Position numbers and translations under genes: made by a program. From Lojkania enalia (lineage: Eukaryota > Ascomycota > Dothideomycetes > Pleosporales), in NCBI GenBank assembly GCA_010094045.1, contig ML986913.1, forward strand, positions 1 to 28,207: 28,207 bases of DNA, given 5' to 3'. This document shows positions 1 through 10,275 of the stretch, one piece after another. How positions within the stretch are numbered: position 1 is the first letter of the stretch; each line of letters begins with the position of its first letter. Under the pieces are notes generated by a model, which was given only the letters and a program-made list of their open reading frames with translations, searched no databases and was not told the origin of the DNA.

Positions 1-57
1 ATATCCAGCGTGATATCCGGCGTGATATCGACCGTGATATCGTACGTCGATATCTGA
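1..57. repeat. 12-bp tandem repeat carrying GATATC, cut by the window edge
   Basis: The first bases form a tandem array with a unit of about 12 bp, GTGATATCNNNN. Units start near 10, 22 and 34, a truncated unit precedes them at 1-9, and a diverged last unit (GTCGATATC) starts at 46. Each full unit contains the palindrome GATATC. Because 12 is a multiple of 3, the array stays open in several frames; the minus strand reads as a repeated Tyr-His-Ala/Gly tetrapeptide. The array continues off the left edge, so its length and any coding role are unknown. Confidence 0.75.
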
Positions 58-553
58 TACAGCTCGGCAGACTAGCCAAAAATCCCCATGACAATAGAAG
101 CTATTGCGTAAGATGTTTTAGATAGAAGTATTTGATACGAAATTAAGTTTTATCGAGGAAAGTAGAGAATAGCATTTTCACACCTAAAACATGGAATTCG
201 CGTAGGGCCCTCTACAGTCCTACTACACGATGGAGAATATTCTCGTCTCATCGGGCGAGCTCGTGAAAGGGAAAATGAAGAACCAATATCGCCTAGCAGA
301 TTTATGATGAAAACCCTCTTTCTAGTCGCAGCAGGTATTTATTTTGCTAAAGAAGGCATGTAAATAAGATCCAGAAATTGAATTACAACTTTAACATACG
401 CTCAACGAAAGTTCCAGAGAGCATAGAGCTCTTCACAGCTTTATTCTTTTACCCACATAGTTTCCTAGTTCTTCTTTATTATGAAGCTTAATCCATAAGG
501 ATAAGCCAATATGCAGTCAATAACTCCCAACAAAAATATGGCCAACGTATTCC
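58..553. other. Non-coding stretch, no gene recognised
   Basis: I see no supported coding region, RNA gene or repeat here. It lies downstream of the WD40 gene stop on the minus strand, so it probably holds that gene's 3' untranslated region and terminator. Confidence 0.5.
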
Positions 554-1605
554 TTATGGAAGTGGCCACGAAATTGCAAAGTTTCCCTGATTCGCACAAA
601 AAACCCTCTTTCCGTCACAAAGTACTTTGAAGACCCTAGCAACGGTGCCGGGGTTTTCATCGATCATTGCTAAATCCTTACTGACCTTGAATTTCTTGAC
701 AATTTCCCATTTATTTGCCACCCCAATGATGGGAGTCCAGACAACGACCGACTCGTCATAGCCCCCAGAGATGAGATACTTCATGCCAAAGAGTCCATCT
801 CCTACGACAATGCACAGGCTTCTCACCAAGTTGGAATGTCCCATTAAGCAAGACAACTCGTCTCCCGTCTGAATATCGAATATGCGTAAAGTTTCATCTG
901 AGCTTCCAGATACGATTTTTGACCCGTCAGGCGAAAGCCCAAGGGCGGCAATGCCTTTCTCGTGGCCTGGGATGGTTCTAACGCACTTCTGAGTTTCGAT
1001 GTCCCATATTCGGATAGTGCGATCTCCAGAACCAGTCACTATACTTGACTCGGATATGGCCACACCATTCACGGCCGCAGTATGGCCATTTAAAGTGGCC
1101 ACCGAACTATCACTATATACTTCCTCCTTTGAGTTTGGAATTGTGATTTGAACTAGATCCCAGATCTTTACCGACTTATCCTTGCTGCCCGTTACAAGGT
1201 GGCTGGAAGATATTGCCATGCAGAGAACGGACTCCGAATGTGCAATTTCGATAATGCGAACGATTTCACCTGTGGACAAGCGCCAGATGATAATACGGCC
1301 GTCTACGCTGCCGCTGAAAATGATGTCCAAGGATTCATCGGCCAACACACATAGTACTGATTGTACGTGTGCTATAATACTTTAGCGGCTCAGAAACTTG
1401 AGAGGAAGCAACAATACATACCTTTCAGGGGCGGATATGCCAGACGCTGGGTTTCGAGGGACCATACTCTGATGGTTTGATCTCTAGATGCAGTGACGAG
1501 GTATGATGTGGTGAGTGCCATACTATATATACTCGAGTCATGTGATTCCGATTGGAATGCTTTAGGTGGGAAAAAGACACACTCTTGGTCAGCCTTTGAT
1601 GCCAT
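554..1605 (-). CDS. WD40-repeat beta-propeller protein, two exons
   Basis: Read as complement(join(554..1371,1422..1605)), 333 aa. The 50-nt intron has a GTATGT donor and a TATAG acceptor and keeps frame (codon GCA split after its first base). Seven WD-type blades can be laid out with none missing. Typical signatures are SRDQTIRVW (blade 1), SVDGRIIIW (2), SKDKSVKIW (3), SGDRTIRIW (4), SSDETLRIF (5) and GYDESVVVW (6); blade 7 ends in ISWPLP. Most blades start with the expected (G/A)H. The family acts as a protein-interaction scaffold, and no partner domain (F-box, NACHT) is visible. The blades differ clearly from one another, unlike the near-identical WD40 arrays of fungal NLRs. The ATG at 1605 is the first in frame, but an upstream exon cannot be excluded. 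It appears intact, in contrast to the broken genes to its right. Confidence 0.82.
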
Positions 1606-2287
1606 TGTACCAGTAACAAGAAAATAGCAGCATTCTTTTGGTTGTTGAAGTTAAAGCATGTCCATGTCGAGGATTAGGCAACAGCTGTGGAGGCTGATCG
1701 AAATGCTAAATAAGAGCTCCCTAAACCGGATTGGTAGCTAGGTCGATCCTTGCGGGGCCTTTCCATAAACCTACCATTGAGCCGAAAAATGTCCATCAAA
1801 TTTCTGTTCACAATCGTTCCTTCAATCAGTTTGAGCAAATTCTAGGAAGCCGCATCATGACCTGTTAGGAATGGGAATTGGCTATTCCCTACCCGATTCC
1901 GCTAATTAATCGAATCCCGATAGCTTAATTTGGCTTTCAGGGCCTGGGTGTCCTCTCCAAAGACAACTGAAAAAGACTCAGCTATCTTTTGCGCACGATG
2001 TAACTACAAATTACATTCTTTCAAAGTTTTGGCGACCTCCTAGTAAAAGCTACGATGCAAATTTGGAACATAATCCTCTATATCTCGTTTATGCTCATGA
2101 AAATGCTGCATACTATTAAATTTGCACTCTAGACAATTTTTGTAAGCAGGAGGGGGTGGAGACCGTATAGGGTGGTATAGATAGATGTACTGATGGTGCG
2201 CTGTAGTATTCCCTTAACCTCTCGGTCAAGGTACGGCGGGGGAATATATAGTACATGAGACTGCTTAGTCAAGAGCTGCACAGCCAA
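1606..2287. other. Intergenic, no gene recognised
   Basis: This lies between the WD40 gene start and the end of the HeLo-kinase pseudogene, both on the minus strand, and should contain the WD40 promoter. A minus-strand frame is open for 56 codons from 1841 to 1674 (it includes DIFRLNGRFMERPRKDR) but has no recognised family or convincing splice sites. Nothing else is seen. Confidence 0.45.
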
Positions 2288-3989
2288 TTAGGCACGTGAC
2301 CTGAGCCTACAGTTTTGTACTGCCCTCATGTACTTCTCGCCCATTGATACCCCAAGAAGGGGAACCTTTCGGCTCAGGAGTCACTTACGAAAAGAGGTTC
2401 CTGTTTGCCCGTTCTGGTAGAAACTGTTCAGCTTGCACCAAGTTCCAATCTCCAGTAGAACCGTCCCAAGACTGTAGATGTCGTAAAGGCAGTGAAAGGG
2501 CGCGATGGCTGAGCCCCCAAGTCCTTCTACATGTGGATAGCTATATATATCATTTTTTGTGTTCGGAAAATTATTATCGGATATCGCTCCCGGGTCGTCA
2601 GGCCGTGACAACACAAACCCAGTGAAGTATGGGTCAGGCCAAATACACAGGTTGCATAGATTGCTATGCTGGTATGGAAGCACTTGGGCCTCCGGCATAT
2701 TGTGGATCAAAGAAAAGAATATTATGCGAATTGATGCTTTTGTGTAGCCATCGACTAGCGTGGAGTCCGTACAGGGACTTAGTAAGAAAGGTGGAAAGTC
2801 TAAATCTATCGCCAAGGAAGGGAAGCCTTTGCTGCCGAGCTCCAAGTTCAATTAGCTGATGTAGTGTCTTTGGAGAGTAGGGCTATCCGTTGTGAACATA
2901 TGGGCATGGGTAGCGGAAAGCAACGCCGAATCTTGCCAGCGAGTTGTCTTCCACATATCCAAGACAGTCGAGTATGCGAAAACCAGGGGGTCTCTTAGTT
3001 TCCTTCAGCATTCGTGTAAGTACCTCAATACGAACCTATAAGGCCTGCTTAAGTGGCCCAAAAACTTCTCTCCGGTTGTAGGTCCGCCATTCGAGGATCA
3101 CTAAGGCAGACCTATAACCGGGATACCCTAGAAACTGGGCCCAAGATCGACGTTCAGGGGCATCATTTTGCAGGTTTAGAATCTGAAAGTGACCAAAGTT
3201 CAGGTACAAATCGGGCACCGGCACGAAGTGGAGCAGAAGTGTATTTGGACCATGCTCTGCCGCAACTACTGGCCTTCCTCGAATAAATACTCCAGCAAGA
3301 GGGGAAAGATTGCTGGTGGGAATGGTTCCAGAAGGATTTGTCGATGCAGTTGGTTTGGTACTTGCCACGGCTCGCTGGAGATCTTGTACACCCTTCCGTC
3401 CTTCATTGACTATGGCGAGAGCTAGAGCTTCAGCATCAGCCGCACTGGTTTGCGAAGCGCGCTGAATTAGTGGTGAGAATCAATAGGGCGCATCGTTGTA
3501 TTGGGTCAATTGCTGTACAAGGCTAGAAAACCTATCGGCGTCTAAGATGACCTATTTTAATTTTCGAAGCAATGAGCAAATCTTCTAAACTTGAAAGACC
3601 AATGTCGCTTGCCTCTTGATTTCTCGCCTAGATATCTGGGGCTCGGATATGTCAACTGCTAGTAGTTGCTGAAGTCTATAATACTTTCTAAGTTTGTCGG
3701 TGTCTTGCAGCAAGTCCTTGATCTGTATGAGTGTCGACATGACCCTCTTATAGACCGGCTGAGACAGCTTCTCGGCAGTGATGCCATCGCAGTAGACGTC
3801 CGAGTTCTAACACCATACTAGAAGCCGAGTATGCTGAAGTCGGAATAACCAAAATGGGCGACCAATCTACATCCCAGTTACTCTAAGGTCAGAAACTGTG
3901 GTGTATGCTAGCAAACAGCTGATGAAGTCTTGAGCAGGAAGTATAAGTGTTGCGAGGACAAGGCCTGCGGCGCTCAATGGATTAGACAT
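2288..3989 (-). pseudogene. Broken HeLo-domain plus protein-kinase-like gene
   Basis: From an ATG at 3989 (MSNPLSAAGL) one frame reads on the minus strand as a HeLo (prion-inhibition and propagation) type N-terminus. It includes LIQIKDLLQDTDKLRKYY and, further on, VILDADRFSSLVQQL. A linker and a kinase-like domain follow: VILEWRTY, FRILDCLGYV, a degenerate catalytic loop SRWLHKSINSHNILFF, then TGFVLSRPDDPGA in place of DFG and YDIYSLGTVLLEIGTW. In-frame stops lie at 3867-3869, 3807-3809, 3585-3587, 3552-3554, 3480-3482 (TGA), 3036-3038 and 2883-2885; all but one are TAG. A frame change follows the catalytic loop (about 2640-2690), and the second frame ends at 2381-2383 beside a GTAAGT donor. 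A last trace (GEKYMRAVQNC) runs to 2288. Known HeLo proteins act in fungal heterokaryon incompatibility and cell death at membranes. The family call rests on motif order; this copy looks inactive. Confidence 0.82.
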
Positions 3990-4773
3990 TACGTCCGAGT
4001 TTGACGTCGAGCCCAGTGCTCAGGGTGCTTTTAAAAAGATCCAAGGTTCAAATAATAATCTCAATTATAAGTGTCATGAAGTTGTAAGTGCATGAGACTT
4101 CCCTCAGCTTCTCGCTCGTACGATATTCAGCCGAACATTTGTTTACCTACGGATTTTCTTGGATTTCAGCCACATCCCTTTTTAGAACTCAACCCGAGTT
4201 AAAGCAGGTTTAGAGGCGTGATAAGGAATAGCGCTGCTCATGCTGACGAATAAGAAAAGAGATATTGAAATTACCTTACGCGAGTAGTTTTTGGATTCGA
4301 TTAAGGTTATGTTTTTGGAAGTGGTAGAACTAGCCTCACAATTCGAGCACACTCGTAAGATAGTTCAATAATCAACATATTGCTCATTCCAACGCATCTC
4401 CGACATAAATAACCGAGTGAAATCCTCTCCCTCCGGCTCTGGGCTCATTACAAGGCTGAAAGTGGCTGATTAGTGGCTGACAAGCGAATGTCCGATTTGA
4501 TAGAAGCATGCCTAGTCACAGGCTACGAGTTACAGAAGCCGAGAACAATTTTTGCCTAAATATTCCCCCAGAAACAACGTAGGCCTGGTCATAGCAGTAG
4601 ATTCTCTATTCCCCCTGAACCATCTACTTTTGCGGAGACCCTTTGGCTCAATGGCTTCAACGAGATTACCGGGTATCGGCGCTGGGGCACAGTCTGCCCT
4701 TCATCTGCCAATATCGTTGTCGCAAACCGAGACTTTTACCCAATAACAACCTGGCCATTTAGCACCTTCTTAG
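3990..4773. other. Intergenic between two divergent pseudogenes
   Basis: This should hold the former promoters of both the HeLo-kinase (minus) and the kinase-ankyrin (plus) genes. I see no recognised protein, tRNA or repeat. A 64-codon plus-strand frame at 4552-4746 has no family resemblance and may be chance or a decayed 5' exon of the kinase-ankyrin gene. Confidence 0.45.
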
Positions 4774-7700
4774 CAGCTGCTACCATTCATTCGAATACTT
4801 GATATCTACTTCCGCCATAGAACAGCGAGACGATTCTTCACGGACGCCTCCGCGATGCACGATCCTCACTTCACTGGACAGAGACCTATTGTAGGGGTTG
4901 GCCATCATTTAGTTGTTTATGCAAGACCATTCTCGAGATTAGATACGGTCCCCGAGCAAGTAGCTCGCCTTGGTGGCGAGGTCTACTGCATCAAGTCACC
5001 AAATCTTGATAGAAGTCATGGTGACCGAAATTCTCAACGAGAATATTTCGAAACGGTACTACAAGAACTTCGGGTACTATCACACTCAGATCTAATGAGA
5101 ACATTATTGGGCTTCTTGGACTTGACTTTTTAGACTATGGTGACTACGCGTTGGCTTGGCCATTACTGTTGCTGGAATATCCGGAATTTGGCAGTTTAGA
5201 TGCTTTCCAGGAAGACTAGGACGCTCTGGGACCAAACTTATGCCGTAGTCTTCTACTAGATATTGCAACTGGACTACAGGATCTTTATGACTGTAACATC
5301 ATTCACGGAGACGTCAAGTCAGAGAACGTGCTCGTCTGCAGGCACGCAACGCGCAAATACGTCACAAAATTATCTGACTTCGGTTTATCTGTTATCGATC
5401 CATCACCTATGTAGATGCACTATCTTCCAGGCTGTACGTGGCTTTGGAGTGCTCCAGAGGCTCAGGAACATCTCACGGTGTCTAGAATGAAACTCACCGA
5501 TATGTATTCATATGGTCTCATAGCTTGGAGAGTTCTATCAAATTGCTCAAATCCTTTCGAACCCATTCTGCGCGATTCTGGCTATAAAACCGATTACCGT
5601 AAGGGACTACCCCAATTAAAAGAATCACTAGAATTTCCGTTACTTGTAATGGAGACCATTCCCGAATTTCGTAAGAGTGAATTTGCTGACGAACTAATTG
5701 CTACCACGTTGAGCTACGACCCTAGTCATAGAAGCCTTGATTCAGCTATATGTGCATTAGCAGGTAATCCCAATAATAACTGCGAAAGGTAATTCCTACT
5801 GATTACTAAAATATTTACCTAGAAATTACTGACGAGGATTTCAGCCGGCACCATTCGGAATATGACAACATTCAACATCTAGATGATCCTGCGAATGCGA
5901 TGACAACCGTAAGATTTCGCGCATGCTAATAATTTTAGGAAGCTAACCATTTCATAGCTAGCTAGTTCATTTCCTTAGGAAATGATGAAATTTAAGACTA
6001 GACATTCTGTCATATACTCCCTTCTAGTGAACTTGGAAGTTATTATGTCTTTGGACTCTACGGTTGCTCTATTAGTAGCAGGCTTATATTTCGACATTAT
6101 TACCAGCCGCGGCATTCAAATTGAGAACAAAACCATATTGAACCAATTCAGAATACTACAGAGACTTTGTGAACTTGGCTCCGAGCGCTGTTATGTATTA
6201 GCCCATCTCTGGGGTAAAATGAATCGACAAGACTTAGGGATGTTCCATGATTCGTTACCAGAGATTGCCACCCTATATGGATCTCACTCTGCACTTTCCA
6301 TACTTTAGAACGATTTTCATATCGATATTTGAACTGGAAGGGCCGAGTGAGTGAAGAAAATTCAGATGAACCCTCCAAAACACCACCGAATTATGATCGG
6401 ATGTTGCTTGAGCACTGCCAAAGGGGTAACTTCCCGCAATGCCATGAATTATTGGATGCAGGAGCTACCGCATTATCGAAGCTTGAGAATATCAGTGCCC
6501 TAAAATACCTTGTGATGTACGACAATGCAAATGTTTCCAGGGTCATCGATAGGGTAATCAACGCCGGTGCACAACTAGATCATTGGATGGACATCGCAGT
6601 AGATGATGATCTCATATTGGGAACTTCGTCTGGCGTACCGCTGCAGTGGGCGATAATGCACCGTAATGTTCCAGCTATTCATGCCATGACGGCGCGGGAC
6701 ACTAGATCACAGGAGGCAAACATAGAGAAGGCATTCCTCATCGCGACCACTTTACATTTTTACGAAATTTTGGACATTCTGCGAAACTGGGCTATCGGAA
6801 AATATTACACCCCTTTAGCAGACTGGATATCTTCGCTCTTTGTTGTCGCTGCTGCGCACCTTGAGTATTACCTGCCAAGGCTGCTACGCCACGGAAACGA
6901 TGTTCATAAAGCCGTGTAAAAGACCATTGATATTCTCTTCATTATAGGGTCTCCAAAAGATCATAAATCAAAGGAGGCTCCAGCAGAGATACTCCTAAAG
7001 CTGGCCACTTCTCAAAACAATACACCGCTTGCGCGATATCTCCTACGCCGGTTCGATATTCCAGCATTGTCTCATATTTCAATGGAGAACATAGACGTTT
7101 ATATTACTTACTATATCATAGGTGGCTTCTTTGATATGTTCGAGATAATATACGAGCAAAGGCTCTCGCCTGTCAGCCATTTATTTGGTAGAGATGAGTT
7201 CGCTGGGATTCAAACCTGCGTAGTTGCTCGTCAGTGAAATCCAGTATTCGTTCAGCGATATATCGAATAGGACTGTCCAGTCCACAGTATTGGGGACTCA
7301 AAGTCTGCTCAATGGACGCCCTTCGTCAGGGCAGTACAGGGTGGTCTTTACCATATTGCAAGTATGCTCCTTCTGCACGGTGCAAATAAAGACGCAACAT
7401 TTGGTTGGCTTGGTGGAACAACTCCACTCTTTCATATATTGCATGCATGGCCAGACGTGCCCACCTCGAGGGTAAGATATATGTTAGAGGAGCTGCCTCG
7501 GCAGGGTTTCGGCCATGCCAGTTTCATAGGTTGGCCTACAGCTAAGGGTAATCTACTGTACTGCTTTTCAATGGCTGTACGATCTCACTATCGAAACAGC
7601 TACAAATTTGGTGAAACTATGAAGTATATCATTAGTAGCATGGGAGATACGACATGTATCAACGAACTGGACTGTATGGGTTGCACTGCACTGAACATGG

Positions 7701-8244
7701 CCGCGTGTTCGGATAACCTTGAAGTTGTGAGAGGACTAATCGAGGCTGGTGCAGATGTGAACATGGGGCTTGGAATAGCTCCTTTGGATGCTGCAAAACA
7801 GTGGCGAGACGAATGGGAAAGGAAAGAGCGAATGGCCACAGAGAATCGAGTTACCGGAGAACGGCGGTAGGCAGCAAAAATTCGTTTGCGAGCTGAAGAA
7901 CTTATAGAGCTACTCATATCACAAGGAGCGAGAGAAAGAGGGTTTATTGAGAATACTAACATCATGCTTTCGGCCATCGTAAATGGGGAACTGAGGCTTC
8001 CAAGAATGGAGGTAAGAATCAAGTCTGGCACATATAATAGCCATATTGATATTTGTAGATGCTCTTCGAGATAGACTCTGCTATTTTTGACAAATCTAGT
8101 ATGATAGAGCAAGGCAGCATGAGGTTACATCCGACTCGACAACAGGATTTCACTGCCCACCGAGGTATTGAGAATCTTACACGGATTTTTCCGCCGGGTC
8201 GGGCAAATAGCAGACTAGACTTTGGACAGAACATTGGGCGCTGA
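4774..8244 (+). pseudogene. Broken protein kinase with ankyrin-repeat tail
   Basis: The kinase part is clear. The nucleotide loop is GVGHHLVVY (near 4895-4921) and the putative lysine lies in EVYCIKSPN. Then follow EYPEFGSLDAF, IIHGDVKSENVLV (HGD instead of HRD), KLSDFGLSV and WSAPEAQEH. After two introns (5789-5844 and about 5909-5978) comes an ankyrin-type tail. Its best repeats are TPFVRAVQGG..HGANKD (about 7310-7390) and GCTALNMAACSDN..EAGADVN (7678-7763). A phase-0 intron at 8012-8058 precedes a last exon ending at 8244. The gene is broken by a frame change near 5090-5120, one near 6290-6310, and in-frame stops at 5217 (TAG), 5412 (TAG), 6917 (TAA), 7235 (TGA), 7268 (TAG) and 7868 (TAG). 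From about 6300 to 8011 the frame never changes, so decay there is by point stops only. The true start is unknown; the frame is open from 4774 with its first ATG at 4855. Fungal proteins of this layout are mostly uncharacterised. Confidence 0.85.
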
Positions 8245-8324
8245 GGATCAGGTAAAGCTTCATAGGCCCAAGTTTTCATGCCACGTAGCTAATATAATTT
8301 CCTAAGCATTTTAATCGTTCTAGG

Positions 8325-9121
8325 CTACAACCAAATGGTATTGTACAACTTTACCTTCCGCATTCATGCTATCCCTGGCGTCCATGCCATTTTGAACGCG
8401 GAGGTGCACAGCCACCAGAACATGGCACCGAAAACCGTTTGCGCCGACTCAACGGACACCATGCCATAGCTCTTTCCAGGCTCAATTGCAATGGAATTTA
8501 CAAGAATAATTTGCTCCACCAAACAGCATAGTCAACTTACAGACTAACCCAAAGTTTTCGCCGCTGTCGGATTTAATACTTCCTTCAAAATCTGGTGGCC
8601 TAGGCAACATTTCGTCAAGTCTGGCGCCGAGACAATCGACCCAGGGCAACCATGATGAATTACCTAAGAATGCGATATCTTTTTTAAAAACGCTGGTATC
8701 ATCAAGTAGAGCATCTCGGCCTCCTGAAGCTAGTTTCGAGGTTAGCGAAGTCTTTTCAATACCATCCGAACGATCCTCGGGACGCGTAATAGAGCGGTTG
8801 CAAACTACGCTTGCATCAGTAGACAAGTTCCACGATGTGACTAATTTTTCTACCGATGACTACGCGCAGCCAGGCACTCCTTCCATATCTGATTTGACTC
8901 AGATGTTGAACAACTTGCAACTCGAACTTTTATAGCCCATCTAGCTTTCTTATCGGACAACTAAGATCGAGGAGCTCATGGAGATTGTACTTATTAAGTC
9001 AATGATCGTAGATGCATTGGGAGTACAAATGATGGCGCGACTAGATGTTAGGTTAGTGCCAGAGTTGGATAAAGATGGGGAATGGTTGTGGATTCATCTT
9101 TGCTACCGTCCATATACATAA
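8325..9121 (+). pseudogene. Unidentified broken coding region
   Basis: One plus-strand frame is open from 8510 to 8932, then shows TAG (8933), two codons, TAG (8942), and continues open to TAA at 9119-9121. The text looks protein-like on both sides of the stops, for example RVIERLQTTLASVDKF and SDLTQMLNNLQLELL before, KIEELMEIVLIKSM and DKDGEWLWIHLC after. Upstream, another frame is open from 8325 to 8527 (includes FERGGAQPPEHGTENRLR), so a frame change near 8507-8515 would join the two. A possible intron, 8251-8323 (GTAAAG donor, TTCTAG acceptor), could connect this to the kinase-ankyrin gene, of which it may be the far 3' part. I recognise no family. A 114-codon open frame on the opposite strand (8482-8826) is best read as a shadow of this region. 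Confidence 0.5.
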
Positions 9122-10275
9122 CACTAACATCTACACGGTTGATGGGGGTATGCTGTACCTATCGAAATTGTAGCTGCCAATCACCGTTATAATTTTTTGA
9201 ATATGCTATTTATAGCTAGAGCCCAAAAGCATGGCCATGATCGTAGAGAGCCTGCAAAATACCCATTCAATCATAACAGAGCTCTGTTTATGTCTCTAGC
9301 CTAACATTTTGAGTAGTGACCATGATTTTGATATGTTGATCCTTGTTTAAAATAAGTTACTTAAACCCCTTCTGCGCGATGTTGTGGATGTGTATTAGCC
9401 TTGTGACCATTTTCTTACTACTAACCGGGCCACTGCCGACGTTCTGTACAGATTTCGTCAACCCGTCTGATAGTCCAAATAGTGTATTGGCATGTCGCGC
9501 AACTGCCAAAGGCTCAGACAGAACAGTAAAGCTCAAACCCACGGAATCGGGCAATTGATGGCGCAATTTTACGTACAGCTACGAGAAAAAAAAAAAAGGA
9601 AAAAAATTGATCTCGAGATCCCCTAGAAGCCCAATGTTGGACATTCGTTCGTGTAGGAAACTTTTGAACGAGAGCAATTATTACGGCAGATCCGAACCAT
9701 ATATACTGCATTGATAAATTGTGATTAGAGCTGCATTCTCTTTCGACTCGGGTTTTGGGACTTTACAACTTAGAGAGCTCGTTGACAGAAGAACTGCCCT
9801 GCTTTCATCGAACGAGCATAATGAAGGGGCAGGCACAGAACTCCAAAAAAAGGGGGGGTAGAGGAAGAAGGAGCTTGCAAGAAACGATGGTCAAATCAAC
9901 TGAGTAAATAAGGAGCAAGGTAGCCATACTAGTGTCCATTGGGGCACTGGGAGCTATGTCTGATGAGGGGCATAGTAATGTCGCTGTTGCAATGCCCCTC
10001 ACACTACGCGTGCACTATGACATGAATACTTAGGAAATTGCTCTAGGTCACGGGAAAGCACATGACACCTAAAGTTCAGACCTTCCAAAGGCTCCCGGAG
10101 GGAGGTCCATAAAAGGGCACGAAAGAGGGAAAGCTCATTGCGGAGATGGCTCCTCACCGCTTACTCCATTTAGCCTAGCGAAAGCCATATTCACCGCAAA
10201 CTCGAGATGCACCAGCTTCGCACCCACAATTTCACCCCGCACTTCACTATACCCTCTATTCAGCTTGAATATTGA
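9122..10275. other. Non-coding stretch before the RGG gene
   Basis: No supported gene. A 71-codon plus frame at 9343-9558 with a hydrophobic start, and short minus frames nearby, have no family resemblance, splice context or promoter. An A-rich run lies at 9585-9607. The last 200-300 bases become GC-richer and pyrimidine-rich and probably hold the promoter and 5' leader of the gene starting at 10276. Confidence 0.5.

Noticed and set aside
1674..1841. Open minus-strand frame that could be an N-terminal exon (F-box?) of the WD40 gene
   Set aside because: Only 56 codons, bounded by TAG and TAA, with no F-box pattern and no convincing donor toward 1605.
4040..4075. Possible tRNA T-arm (GGTTCAAAT)
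   Set aside because: No matching acceptor stem, D-arm or anticodon arm could be laid out around it.
5909..5978. TAG at 5976 as another premature stop in the kinase-ankyrin gene
   Set aside because: It is better read as the acceptor (TTCCTTAG) of a 70-nt phase-0 intron starting at 5909.
7600..8112. A 170-codon minus-strand frame
   Set aside because: It is opposite the ankyrin part of the kinase-ankyrin pseudogene, whose plus-strand reading has clear ankyrin motifs.
8482..8826. A 114-codon minus-strand frame
   Set aside because: The plus strand over the same bases reads as a longer protein-like frame continuing to 9121; the minus frame has no recognised motif.
2288..9121. Reassigned TAG codon (alternative genetic code)
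   Set aside because: KAP123 and NCR1 in the same window end at TAG in the expected place, so TAG terminates translation here.
9343..9558. 71-codon ORF with a hydrophobic N-terminus (possible secreted protein)
   Set aside because: No family resemblance and weak start context; equally likely by chance in AT-rich DNA.
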